Assembly: GCF_900114115.1 (NCBI RefSeq)
Contig: NZ_FORX01000020.1
Span: 1 to 64,000, forward strand
DNA: 64,000 bases
DNA from: Desulfomicrobium apsheronum
GTDB lineage: Bacteria; Desulfobacterota; Desulfovibrionia; Desulfovibrionales; Desulfomicrobiaceae
Reading direction: 5' to 3'
Positions within the stretch are counted from its first letter, which is position 1; every line of letters begins with the position of its first letter. The notes beneath the pieces are model-generated. The model saw only the letters and a program-made list of their open reading frames with translations, had not been told where the DNA came from and made no database searches. Below are positions 33,589-41,685 of the stretch, in pieces. A program made the position numbers and the translations under genes.

Positions 33589-33794
33589 AAAACGCCCCAA
33601 CCAACCTTTCGACTGGCCGGGACGGAGGCGCAAACACTTGCCTACTATCCGTTTTTAACAAAATTGTCAACCTAGTGAAAATCTCAGGCACCTACGTCCT
33701 GTTCACCCTCGTCGGTTTAGGCGGGTCCGCTGTGGGCCTGATCGTGCTGGTCGCCGCCATGGTGGCCTGGGAGGTGGTCAGCCATGCCAACTAG
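33585..33794 (+). CDS. Small membrane protein, 69 aa
   Basis: It overlaps the AlpA-like gene by four bases. Residues about 33-62 are hydrophobic (KISGTYVLFTLVGLGGSAVG, LIVLVAAMVAW), forming one long or two short membrane helices; the N-terminus is polar. Function unknown. Confidence 0.55.
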   Translation: MKNAPTNLSTGRDGGANTCLLSVFNKIVNLVKISGTYVLFTLVGLGGSAVGLIVLVAAMVAWEVVSHAN

Positions 33795-34047
33795 CCCATG
33801 CAGTACTTGCCCCTTCCGACCCGTGATGCCTGACCGAGCCTATTTTGAGCAGCACGGGTTAGGCGTCTCCGAGGTGGCCCGCCGCCTCGGAGTCTCCGTA
33901 TCCAATGTCAGCCGGTGGTTCACCTCTGGCCACGTTCCGGTCGGCCGACGCGAGGATCTGCTTCGACTGGCCGTGGAATTGGCCTGCAGGAACGAGCCTA
34001 AACTGCCTGCCAAGAAGGAGGTCAGAAATGAATTCTCAGACCTCTAA
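33784..34047 (+). CDS. Small helix-turn-helix protein, 87 aa
   Basis: The start lies inside the end of the previous gene. The protein begins with a CxxC pair (SPCSTCPFRPVMPD) and then a Cro/XRE-like helix-turn-helix (LGVSEVARRLGVSVSNVSRW, FTSGHVPVGRREDLLRLA). The Cys pair could bind metal. Its stop overlaps the primase start region by 20 bases. It is probably a regulator of island replication or transfer. Confidence 0.65.
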   Translation: MPTSPCSTCPFRPVMPDRAYFEQHGLGVSEVARRLGVSVSNVSRWFTSGHVPVGRREDLLRLAVELACRNEPKLPAKKEVRNEFSDL

Positions 34048-36520
34048 ATTTCTGAGTCCAATAATCGGCCAGATCCCGCATGCCCTCAAGGCCCTGGGCC
34101 GCTGGTTCGTTTGGGAGGCTGTGCCGAAAGACGACCGAGTTGACAAGGTACCTCACAACCACAGGACCCGTCACTCCTGCAACGCGCACGATCCGGTTAT
34201 TTGGTCATCCTTCAAGGACATCATTGTCGCCCATGCTGGAGGCGGCTGGAGCGGCATAGGCGTTCTTCCTGGGGAAGGCGTCCTTGGTGTTGACCTCGAC
34301 AAATGCCGCGATCCCGAGACCGGAGCCGTTGAGTCTTGGGCGCAGGAGATCGTTGACCGGATCGGCAGCTACACTGAGACGTCCCCAAGCGGCACAGGGG
34401 TGCGCGTCTTCGTGCGCGGCACAGCACCTGGGTCACGGAAGAAGCGCGGCAGGATCGAGATGTACAATGGCGAGGGTGGGAATTTCCTGACCGTGACGGG
34501 TCACGCCATTCCAGGCTCCGCAACGGATGTGGTGGAGAACCAGGCCGGCGTCGATTGGCTCTACAGAACCCACCTGGCCGGTGACGAGAAGTCGGTTGAG
34601 GCCACTTCTGTGATCGCTGGAGAGTCCCGGTTGACCGACGAGGAGGTGCTCGATGCCATAAGGGCCAGCGCCCAGGGCGAGAAGTTTGCGGCGCTGTACG
34701 ATGACGGAGACTGGGAGAACTATGACTACCCATCGCAAAGCGAGGCCGATATGGCTTTGATGTCCATGCTGGCCTGGTGGACCGGGTCCGATCCTGAACA
34801 GATGGAGCGAATCTTCTCAGACTCGCAACTGGCCCTACGGGAAAAGTGGCAGGATCGGGAGGATTACCGAAAAAGCACCATCGCCGGAGCCGTCAAAGCA
34901 AACGGAGGTAAGCACTTCTGTGGTCAAGGTCCGTCTATGACGCCCGAGGATGCCTTCGCGGAGGTCGAGACCACCGCGCAGCCTGCGCAAGGGCAGGCAT
35001 GGCCCGACTACGTTCCCTTCGCCGAGGACCCTCCGGAAATGCCCCGAGGTGTCCTGCCCGGGCTGCTCGGAGAGTTCGTCGAGGCCTTGAGCGAGGCCAT
35101 CCAGACTCCCCGAGAACTGGCGGCCATCAATTCCCTTGGCGTGGTCGCCCTGGCCGTCCAGAGCTGCGGCGTGGTGCGCGTTAAGCCGGACTACCACGAG
35201 CCTCTCAACATCTATGGACTTGTCGCGTCTGAGCCCGGAGAAAGGAAAAGTGCCGTAGTTTCGGCGTGCAAGGCGCCGCTTGTTGAGTGGGAACAGAAAC
35301 AGGCTCAGAACCTGCGTGAGGAGATCCGAAGGGCCAACAGCTTTAAGAGAACCGCGGATAAGGCCATCGAGGCGGCTCGGCAGCGAGCGGCGCGTTCAAA
35401 GTCCTCCCAGGAGTTGGAAGCTGCCCAGGCCGAGATATTCGCCATGGAGACAGAGTCGCCCGTGGTGCCCGTCCCGCCCCGATTGTTATGCGACGACATC
35501 ACACCGGAAGCCCTGGCCGAAGCTTTGGCCCAACACGGAGAGTCCTTGGGCATCCTCGAAGCGGAGGGCGGCCTTTTCGAGAAGCTGAACGGGTTGTACA
35601 CTAAGGGCGTCCCCAACATCGACATAGTGCTCAAATCATTCGGCGGCGAACCCGTTTCGGTGGATCGCAAGAGTAAGGAGCCCATCCTCTTGCAGCGGCC
35701 CAAACTTACCTTGGTCCTGACCCCCCAACCCATTGTATTGGCCGACGCACTGGGAAACCGCGCATTCATGGGGCGCGGTCTGGTCGCTAGATTCATGTTG
35801 GTCCTGCCCCGGTCCAGGGTTGGATTCCGCATCAACAGCGGAACTCTGGACAAAGCCCTGGCCGCACGGTGGGATCTCTTCATCAGTAGTCTGCTGGACA
35901 CTTCGGTCGGTATCGAGCCCCGCGAGATTCCGCTGTCAGGGAAGGCGTTCCGCCTATGGTTGTCCTTTACCGACAGTGTTGAGAAGGCCCAGCGCACTGG
36001 AGGCGAATTCGAGCACATCAGACCTTGGGCAAGCAAGCTGAGCGGGCTCACCGTACGTATCGCCGGACTCTTTTCCGTTGTGGAGCGCAGTGAAGTCTCA
36101 CCGGCCCAGATCAGCGAAGCGACCATGGCGAGAGCTGTGCAGTTCGCTGAATGGCTCGCGCAACATGCGAAGCACGTCTTCGGCGCGTTCAGCACGGAAG
36201 GGGTGCTTGGGGTCGCCAAGGCGGTTCTCGAGTGGCTCCAGCGCGAACAGCGAGAGGAGGCCACAGGCCGAGAGATCTTCAAAGCCCTGCGCGGCCGATA
36301 TCCCACCATGAAGGAGTTGCGCCCTGGCCTGGACGAACTGCTCGACCGTGGAGCCTTAGTTCGTGACTACAGAGGGGCATCATCAGTCGGACGGAAAAAG
36401 GAAGTGTATCTGGTCAACCCTGAGGTCCATCAGAACAAGGTGGCAGAGCCCGATCTGGTCAACCCCGAGGTTCATCAGACCCAGACGGCAGAGCCAGATC
36501 TGGACTATAGCGACCTATAA
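34028..36520 (+). CDS. Primase-polymerase/DUF3987 replication protein
   Basis: An 830-residue protein from the ATG at 34028 (AAGGAGG upstream). Residues 1-180 resemble a bifunctional primase-polymerase domain (WSGIGVLPGEGVLGVDLDKC, GTGVRVFVRG, EMYNGEGGNFLTVTGHAI). Residues about 235-300 resemble PriCT (ALMSMLAWWTGSDPEQMERI). The rest matches DUF3987, with the P-loop-like ASEPGERKSAVVSACKAPLV. Such proteins initiate replication of satellite phages and integrative elements. The last 60 residues carry two imperfect VNPEVHQ repeats. Confidence 0.8.
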   Translation: MNSQTSKFLSPIIGQIPHALKALGRWFVWEAVPKDDRVDKVPHNHRTRHSCNAHDPVIWSSFKDIIVAHAGGGWSGIGVLPGEGVLGVDLDKCRDPETGAVESWAQEIVDRIGSYTETSPSGTGVRVFVRGTAPGSRKKRGRIEMYNGEGGNFLTVTGHAIPGSATDVVENQAGVDWLYRTHLAGDEKSVEATSVIAGESRLTDEEVLDAIRASAQGEKFAALYDDGDWENYDYPSQSEADMALMSMLAWWTGSDPEQMERIFSDSQLALREKWQDREDYRKSTIAGAVKANGGKHFCGQGPSMTPEDAFAEVETTAQPAQGQAWPDYVPFAEDPPEMPRGVLPGLLGEFVEALSEAIQTPRELAAINSLGVVALAVQSCGVVRVKPDYHEPLNIYGLVASEPGERKSAVVSACKAPLVEWEQKQAQNLREEIRRANSFKRTADKAIEAARQRAARSKSSQELEAAQAEIFAMETESPVVPVPPRLLCDDITPEALAEALAQHGESLGILEAEGGLFEKLNGLYTKGVPNIDIVLKSFGGEPVSVDRKSKEPILLQRPKLTLVLTPQPIVLADALGNRAFMGRGLVARFMLVLPRSRVGFRINSGTLDKALAARWDLFISSLLDTSVGIEPREIPLSGKAFRLWLSFTDSVEKAQRTGGEFEHIRPWASKLSGLTVRIAGLFSVVERSEVSPAQISEATMARAVQFAEWLAQHAKHVFGAFSTEGVLGVAKAVLEWLQREQREEATGREIFKALRGRYPTMKELRPGLDELLDRGALVRDYRGASSVGRKKEVYLVNPEVHQNKVAEPDLVNPEVHQTQTAEPDLDYSDL

Positions 36521-36875
36521 GCGGTTTTGGGCATTTTGGGCTGAAATCGGGAAGGAGAGAAGATGTCAGGAGTCACAGAGGGGAGTATTGGGCATTTTGG
36601 ACCACTGGGCTTAAAAGCGAATTGAGACCTTTTTTCTCTCTCCGAACCTCAGGTCATACATATGACCATATGCCCAAAATACCCAAAACTCTCCCCCGTG
36701 GCCATGATTGGCACCAAAACTCATACGGTCTTAAATAGTCTTAACTCCAGTGGCGGCAAAGAAGTAACACGTCTGCGAAAGGACTCATTGTTTCACAAAA
36801 AATATGGCCAGCAATAAGCAGGCGGCCGGACAGTGTTTCACAGCAGAAAATGTTTCACAAGGAAGGAGTCAAACG
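36521..36875. other. Non-coding stretch with GCCCAAAA repeats, possible island origin
   Basis: Three copies of a GCCCAAAAT-type motif lie here: inverted at 36525-36541 (TTTTGGGCATTTTGGGC) and 36586-36600, and direct at 36671-36688. A CATATGACCATATG near-palindrome also lies at 36658-36672. They sit immediately downstream of the primase gene, a common site for the replication origin of such elements. A 20-codon frame with a good ribosome-binding site (36562-36624) crosses it; I cannot say whether it is translated. Confidence 0.4.
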
Positions 36876-37064
36876 ATGACATATCTTGAGAAGGTTCTTG
36901 AACTGAGTCGGTATCTGGCACGCCCAGGCCGTGTGATGATGATCAACGTTCAGCATGATGATGCCTGCGCCCATTGGCGCGGCCTGCCATGTGATTGCAA
37001 GCCTAACATCGTACTCCACGATATCATCGATGCTGACGAGCCGCAGGAAAAGGATTTCAACTGA
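36876..37064 (+). CDS. Hypothetical island protein, 62 aa
   Basis: From the ATG at 36876 with AAGGAG upstream. It has MTYLEKVLELSRYLARPGRV, then HDDACAHWRGLPCDCKPNIV with a Cys-x-Cys and another Cys that could bind metal. The same type of small protein is common next to phage genes, but I cannot assign it. Confidence 0.55.
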   Translation: MTYLEKVLELSRYLARPGRVMMINVQHDDACAHWRGLPCDCKPNIVLHDIIDADEPQEKDFN

Positions 37065-37078
37065 ACGAGTCGCGGCGG

Positions 37079-37693
37079 ATGGCATCTTTGCATTTTATTG
37101 CTGTTGGCCCTGGCCCGTATGGGCCAGGTAATGATGCCGGGCATCTGGAACTGAACGGCCCCAGGTGGGGCCTCATCCCTCACTGGTGGAAGAAAGACGT
37201 CTCGCCGTCGCTGACCTTCAACGCGCGCTCCGAGGATGCCATCGAGAAGCCGACCTGGCGCCACAGCCTGCGCAGCATGCGGTGCCTGATGCCCGCACGG
37301 GGATGGTATGAGTGGAACGAGAATGAGCAGGTCAGGAACGAGGGCGGCCGGAAGGTCAAACAGCCCTACTTCATCTCACTGCCCGACTCGGACGTTATTG
37401 CCTTCGCAGGCCTTTGGGCTGTCTGGCAGGGCCAAGACGGCGCCCAAGTCCTTTCATGCGCGCTGATGTCCAAGACAGCCGCCCCCTCCATCGCCCACAT
37501 CCACGACCGAATGCCCGTCGTTCTCAAACAGGAACACTTTGCAGCCTGGCTCGACCCGAAGACTCAGAGGCAGGACGTCCAAGAGAGCCTCTCTGACGCC
37601 CTTTCGGACTTTATGAGCTATCCTGTGAGCACGAAGGTCAACAATGCCCGCAACGACTTCCCGGAGCTGCTGGAGCCCTCGACACCAATCTGA
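37079..37693 (+). CDS. SRAP/YedK-like protein lacking the catalytic N-terminus
   Basis: A 204-residue protein with most of the SRAP (HMCES/YedK) domain: PRWGLIPHWWKK, LTFNARSEDAIEKPTWRHSL, RRCLMPA-like RCLMPARGWYEWNE, AFAGLWAVW and the active-site histidine segment AHIHDRMPVVL. Family members begin MCGR, and Cys2 forms the covalent link to abasic-site DNA. Here the first ~40 residues, including Cys2, are replaced by an unrelated stretch. No upstream frame supplies them. It cannot make the usual crosslink and is probably a truncated relic or has lost that activity. Confidence 0.75.
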   Translation: MASLHFIAVGPGPYGPGNDAGHLELNGPRWGLIPHWWKKDVSPSLTFNARSEDAIEKPTWRHSLRSMRCLMPARGWYEWNENEQVRNEGGRKVKQPYFISLPDSDVIAFAGLWAVWQGQDGAQVLSCALMSKTAAPSIAHIHDRMPVVLKQEHFAAWLDPKTQRQDVQESLSDALSDFMSYPVSTKVNNARNDFPELLEPSTPI

Positions 37694-37705
37694 CAGCCAG
37701 CACGA

Positions 37706-38097
37706 TCAATACTTCCTCACCATCCCCGTCACCACGCCCAGTATCTCCATATCCTGCCCCGGCCTGATGCGCAGAGGCAGAAAATCTCTGTTCTCAGGGT
37801 CAAGGGCCCAGACTCCGGACTTTCTGTTTAGGCGTCGGACACAAATGTCCCCATTTACGACCGCAACCACAATCATGCCGTGCCGAGGCCTATGGACCGG
37901 TCGACGATGAGAACATCTCCGTCGAGTATCCCGGCACCGACCAGCGCGTCGCTCTTGGCCCTGACCATGAACGTATCCGGAGGGTTCCTGATCATATGTC
38001 TGTTCAGGTCCAGTTCAGCTTCGATGTAGTCATCGGCAGGGGATGGGAAGCCAGGCTGAGATGTGAGATGAGTACAGGCCCCTCTAGGCTCATCTCG
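37706..38097 (-). pseudogene. umuD-like S24 peptidase pseudogene
   Basis: The minus strand encodes PGFPSPADDYIEAELDLNRH, MIRNPPDTFMVRAKSDALVG, AGILDGDVLIVDRSI. A one-base loss near 37890 ends that frame, and the next frame continues RPRHGMIVVAVVNGDICVRR to VTGMVRKY with a TGA at 37706. The catalytic serine (normally GDSM) is Ala, and the catalytic lysine near VKKL is replaced by Arg. UmuD is the self-cleaving subunit of DNA polymerase V. umuC is absent. Confidence 0.75.
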
Positions 38098-38307
38098 CCC
38101 AAGGCTGCACGGAGATCAGCCAGCGCGGCCAAGGCGCGCCTCATGGAATTGGCCGAGGAAATCATCGCAGTCCTGGGTCAAGACCCTAATGCCGAAATCC
38201 GTGTGAACCTTGAAATACACGCTGACTACCCTAACGGGGCTTCTGACCAGATCAAGCGGGCCGTAACGTTGTGGACGGGACTGAAGACGGCTGAAAGGGA
38301 GGGATGA
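38080..38307 (+). pseudogene. Possible C-terminal remnant of a DUF499-type ATPase
   Basis: In frame to 38307 the sequence encodes AKARLMELAEEIIAVLGQDP, then AEIRVNLEIHADYPNGASDQ and IKRAV. This resembles the end of large DUF499/Swt1-like ATPases found in defence islands. The rest of such a protein is absent, and the final residues diverge. The reading frame extends left to 37996, but that part is antisense to the umuD remnant. Assignment is tentative. Confidence 0.35.
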
Positions 38308-38427
38308 GACCGTTAAGATGTATGGCAGAAATAGAGTCTCAACTTTAAGCAAATATCACAAGAGGGCATTAAATGAGCGCCAAGACATATTATTTTGCTT
38401 AGATATACTGGCTCATGGAGTCCATTG

Positions 38428-39336
38428 CTATGCGCTTCTCGAGCATTGGGCACGAGATTCTTGCAAAATTGAGAAGGCCGTATTTTGCGCTTTAGTAAAG
38501 CCATCAACACATTGCTCAAGGAAAACATACTCAAACTCATCATCGCTCATATTATCGAATTCACTGACTGCACCCGTTGTGGAATTTCTTGACATTAATA
38601 TATCTAAGATCGGAACAAACTTGTTTTTTTCATCTGCCCTAACGCGGACTAGTGAAATATTGATACCTTCTTCCAATCGTTGAACAAAAACCTCATATGT
38701 TTCTTTGAACATTCGAGCCATATCCAAGCCAATCAATCTACCATACTCTTCAAATCCCATAGCTTCAGCACCTGATTGCTCCTTCAAGTAACCATCAACA
38801 CACTTCATCGTGTGATCGTGATTTACTTTCAGCACTTTATTCAACGAGTCGATGACAATGCCTCGAAGTACGTCATCTGGTTTAGATGCCTTACAAATAG
38901 CCAACCATAATATGGACCAAGCAAAAAATTGGCCACTGTGCTGGAAAATATTTGAATAGCCCTTCCTGGAACAATATCTGTCGAAATTATTGCCGACATT
39001 TCTGATAAATGATGATGCAAGAGACCCTGCATCTCGCCTCATTACACCCGCCTCACCAAAGGAGGACATTACCTCTTTTTTTTCTTTCTTTTCTTTCTTT
39101 TCTTTCTCGAAACCCTCAACGACCCAATACGTTAGGGTAACAAGAAAGTAAGTCACAAGATATACGGCGACACCCACAAGCGGGAATTCAACAAATATCT
39201 CTTCATCACGCAAGATGTAATCGTCCACAAGTAAATATGTATAGACGCCAACTGCAAGCAGTACTGAAACAAATAAACGAAGTCGACGTTTTCCTTCGCT
39301 CACCTTTATAATCAACTTTGTCGGTATTAGATTCAT
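38428..39336 (-). CDS. Hypothetical membrane protein, 302 aa
   Basis: From the ATG at 39336. Two membrane helices lie near the N-terminus (LRLFVSVLLAVGVYTYLLV; LVGVAVYLVTYFLVTLTYWV). A lysine/glutamate-rich linker (EKEKKEKKEKKE) and a ~200-residue cytoplasmic helical domain follow. It is AT-rich compared with its neighbours and transcribed against them, suggesting separately acquired cargo. The two-TM-plus-cytoplasmic-domain layout is seen in some anti-phage effectors, but no effector domain can be named. Confidence 0.6.
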   Translation of the reverse strand: MNLIPTKLIIKVSEGKRRLRLFVSVLLAVGVYTYLLVDDYILRDEEIFVEFPLVGVAVYLVTYFLVTLTYWVVEGFEKEKKEKKEKKEVMSSFGEAGVMRRDAGSLASSFIRNVGNNFDRYCSRKGYSNIFQHSGQFFAWSILWLAICKASKPDDVLRGIVIDSLNKVLKVNHDHTMKCVDGYLKEQSGAEAMGFEEYGRLIGLDMARMFKETYEVFVQRLEEGINISLVRVRADEKNKFVPILDILMSRNSTTGAVSEFDNMSDDEFEYVFLEQCVDGFTKAQNTAFSILQESRAQCSRSA

Positions 39337-39848
39337 AACATTTCTCTTTACGTATAAACAAGTGACTATATAGTTTCTTGATAACACCGACTCAGTGATG
39401 ATTTGACAGCGAGGAGGCCACCAAGCGACCATTTCCTAACTGACCAACGATCAGACGTTGCACAGTGTCCTTGCCCCTGATGCCGCAAAGTTTTCGACCT
39501 AGTAGCGTAGCACCGAAAGTTTCGCAATCCGCATAATTGTAGGACAAGAAAGTTTCTCTCCTACACGAGAAAAGGGCTTGATTGGGCGACATGCATGGCA
39601 AAACTTCATCGAAGGCCTGAGCCATATATGACGACGACGCCCGTACTGGCTTGAAAGTCTGGATTATCCCGCGCAGGTTAATATCATGGCAAGCTTTTCG
39701 TGGTATGACGTGAAGGTGATTGTGACGGTGAAGGAAAAGATCTATTTTCTGCAAGCAAGAATTTTGTGGTCGTCGAAGACAAGGCTCTGATCGCCCTGAA
39801 CCGGGTGGAACCGGCTAGAAGGTGGAATTGACCCGCAACGCGCACCGC
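39337..39848. other. Stretch without a convincing gene
   Basis: A minus-strand frame of 120 codons (39392-39754) has no ribosome-binding site and no family-like sequence. On the plus strand, 39737-39830 encodes a fragment ending FVVVEDKALIALNRVEPARR that reads like the tail of a decayed gene. Otherwise nothing is visible. Confidence 0.4.
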
Positions 39849-39876
39849 TTGACTTCAGCCACCAAAATACCATAAT
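39849..39876 (+). promoter_or_regulatory. Promoter upstream of the SAM riboswitch
   Basis: TTGACT (39849-39854), a 16-base spacer and CATAAT (39871-39876). Transcription would start about 10 bases before the aptamer P1 strand. Confidence 0.6.
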
Positions 39877-39894
39877 TCCATTTCACACATGCAG

Positions 39895-39987
39895 AGTGGC
39901 GCGAGGGATCTGGCCCTATGACCGCCCGGCAACCTGATCACAGTGATCAAGGTGCCAAAGCCAGCCCGCAAGGGACCATGAGCCACT
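39895..39987 (+). promoter_or_regulatory. SAM-responsive riboswitch aptamer (SAM-I clan-like)
   Basis: A six-bp P1 (AGTGGC 39895-39900 / GCCACT 39982-39987) encloses the conserved S-box core. The core comprises GGGATCTGGCCCTATGACC, then GCCCGGCAACC, a P3 hairpin TGATCA-CAG-TGATCA, GGTGCCAAAGCC, and a small P4-like CCC-GCAA-GGG hairpin. Order and spacing fit SAM-I or a SAM-I/IV variant. The P4 and 3' part deviate from the classic S-box, so the subclass is uncertain. A terminator follows at once, suggesting that SAM binding controls transcription elongation. Confidence 0.75.
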
Positions 39988-39990
39988 AGT

Positions 39991-40020
39991 AAAGCTCTCC
40001 AGTCCAGGGGAGCTTTTCTT
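39991..40020 (+). terminator. Riboswitch expression-platform terminator
   Basis: AAAGCTCTCC (39991-40000), loop AGTCCA, and GGGGAGCTTT, followed by TCTT. It lies between the aptamer and the ADP-ribosylglycohydrolase start. Confidence 0.75.
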
Positions 40021-40076
40021 GTTCCTGGCATCCAAGTTCCTCACGCGGGTTCACCATGCAACCGCAGGAGGACATC

Positions 40077-40949
40077 ATGCTGGGAGCCATCGCCGGAGAC
40101 ATCATCGGAAGCATCTACGAGCGGCACAACACCACCCGCTATGACTTCGAACTCTTCACCAAGCACTCCACCTTTACCGACGACACGGTCATGACCGTCG
40201 CCATGATGGATCACATCCTGTCCCGTGATGACCTAAATGACACGATCAGGAAGTGGTATTCGCGCTATCCCCGGAGAGGTTACGGGCCCGGGTTCCGCGC
40301 CTGGATCGGCGGGCACGCCAAGGGCATGAGCCGGGGCAACGGCGCTGCCATGCGGACCAGTCCCTGGGCCTGGATGCCCTATCCCCGGGAAGAGATGATG
40401 GAGAACGTCGAGCGGTGTGCCCGTGTCACCCACGACAGCCCTGACGGCATTGCAGGCGCCATCGCCGTCGCGGATGTCATCCGTGATATTCGGGACGGAT
40501 TCGGAAAGAAAATGACAAGGAACGGCATGGAGGGCTTTGCAGATGGGTATGAGAGGCTGCGATGGCCTCCCAGGATCAAGCAGCCTGGTGGCCTGGCCAG
40601 GGAATCCGTCCCCGTGGCCCTGGCGGCCGCGCTGAACTCCACGAGCTTCGAGGACGCCATCAGGAAAGCGGTAAGCGCCGGCGGCGACTCAGACACCATC
40701 GCGTCTATTGCCGGGGCTGTGGCCGAGGCCATCTATGGCCGCCTACCCGACGACATCCTGTACGAGATCCGCGACCGGTTGCCTTCGGACTTGATGAACG
40801 TCGTCGACGCCTTCTACTACAACTGGGTGGACCCGGACATCGCTTACCCCAGGACGCTCAGGGAGGGCGATGAGTCCGGCTCGGCCCCGCCCAGCGACCC
40901 GATATACCGGAGGGGCTTTGCGTTCGGCATTATTGGTGGCCGACGATAA
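40077..40949 (+). CDS. ADP-ribosylglycohydrolase family protein
   Basis: A 290-residue ARH/DraG-type hydrolase. The ATG at 40077 is preferred to that at 40056 because AGGAGG precedes it, and it begins MLGAIAGDIIGSIYE. The dinuclear-metal motifs are present: FTDDTVMTVAMMDHIL near residue 40 and GGDSDTIASIAGAVAEAIYG near 205. GNGAAMRTSPWAW is also typical. The family removes ADP-ribose from arginine or other groups, reversing ADP-ribosylation, or cleaves related compounds. It is the first gene of the riboswitch-controlled cargo operon. The C-terminal 25 residues look disordered. Confidence 0.88.
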   Translation: MLGAIAGDIIGSIYERHNTTRYDFELFTKHSTFTDDTVMTVAMMDHILSRDDLNDTIRKWYSRYPRRGYGPGFRAWIGGHAKGMSRGNGAAMRTSPWAWMPYPREEMMENVERCARVTHDSPDGIAGAIAVADVIRDIRDGFGKKMTRNGMEGFADGYERLRWPPRIKQPGGLARESVPVALAAALNSTSFEDAIRKAVSAGGDSDTIASIAGAVAEAIYGRLPDDILYEIRDRLPSDLMNVVDAFYYNWVDPDIAYPRTLREGDESGSAPPSDPIYRRGFAFGIIGGRR

Positions 40950-40963
40950 GGAGGAGTAAGGTT

Positions 40964-41116
40964 ATGACGACAGACAAGGACACGCCGATACCGGAAGCTT
41001 CAGCAGATGCCCCGGATCTCAATCACCCGGACGACCTGCAGATTCAAGCCTTCAACGATTTTGAAGCGGCACTGTTGGATCTGTACAAAAAACACGGAGG
41101 TACGCCATGCCAGTGA
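40964..41116 (+). CDS. Small acidic protein, 50 aa
   Basis: It starts at ATG 40964 with GGAGGAG upstream, 15 bases after the ADP-ribosylglycohydrolase. The sequence is acidic and Pro-rich at first (MTTDKDTPIPEASADAPDLN) and then a helix (QAFNDFEAALLDLYKKHG). It overlaps the next gene by 10 bases. No family recognised. Confidence 0.6.
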   Translation: MTTDKDTPIPEASADAPDLNHPDDLQIQAFNDFEAALLDLYKKHGGTPCQ

Positions 41117-41292
41117 GACACAACCCGCCCGGGACACCACTTCCGGACGACCACCCGCTGAAGGGCGGATGCATAATCTTTGGGATGAAACCACCGAAAG
41201 CTTGGCTAGAAAGGCAGGCGGCGAAAAAACTCGCAGCCCAAGAGCTTACCTCAACGCCAGAACAGGAAAAATCCTCTCCGGTCAAGGAATAG
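41107..41292 (+). CDS. Small protein with GTPLPDxHPLKGGCII motif, 61 aa
   Basis: It begins MPVRHNPPGTPLPDDHPLKG and continues GCIIFG, and has a polar, charged helical tail. The first ~26 residues are shared with the protein at 41686, and the DNA encoding PLKGGCII is nearly identical in both. GGAGG precedes the start. The shared head with different tails suggests a common recognition or leader segment; function unknown. Confidence 0.65.
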   Translation: MPVRHNPPGTPLPDDHPLKGGCIIFGMKPPKAWLERQAAKKLAAQELTSTPEQEKSSPVKE

Positions 41293-41301
41293 GAGGTCAC
41301 T

Positions 41302-41670
41302 ATGGAAGAGTTAGCTCCTCTCACAGAAGGTGAAAAACACCAAACGAAATGGGACGATGTCATTGCCCGGCAGACTGGTGAAAGGACCTGGACAATTACT
41401 CGTCCGCTTGCGCCTGGCTGGCACATAACCGAGACGCTGGCTCGGCGCTGTGATGAAAACGACTGGGTTAGGACATGCGATGTCACAGGCACAGACCTGA
41501 ACTCTACCGGAGAAATGCACGCAAGTGCGTGTGTGGGATACATCTATCCGGTCACGGAGCGCTATGCGGCCGCATGGCTGGATATGTACTTCCCTGACTC
41601 CACTCCTGCCCGGGAGACGGACAGCGAGGAGCAAGCCCTTGAGCAACCGAAGGTCCAGAACATTGAATAA
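41302..41670 (+). CDS. Hypothetical protein, 122 aa
   Basis: AGGAGG precedes the ATG. The protein has WDDVIARQTGERTWTITRPL, APGWHITETLARRCDENDWV and CVGYIYPVTERYAAAWLDMY, an alternating beta-like pattern ending in an acidic tail. It lies between the two paralogous small genes and is cotranscribed with them. No family recognised. Confidence 0.6.
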   Translation: MEELAPLTEGEKHQTKWDDVIARQTGERTWTITRPLAPGWHITETLARRCDENDWVRTCDVTGTDLNSTGEMHASACVGYIYPVTERYAAAWLDMYFPDSTPARETDSEEQALEQPKVQNIE

Positions 41671-41685
41671 AGGAGGACTACGGCT

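Noticed and set aside
39392-39754. A 120-codon minus-strand frame upstream of the two-helix membrane protein
   Set aside because: No ribosome-binding site, no domain-like pattern and atypical composition; reported only as part of an empty stretch.
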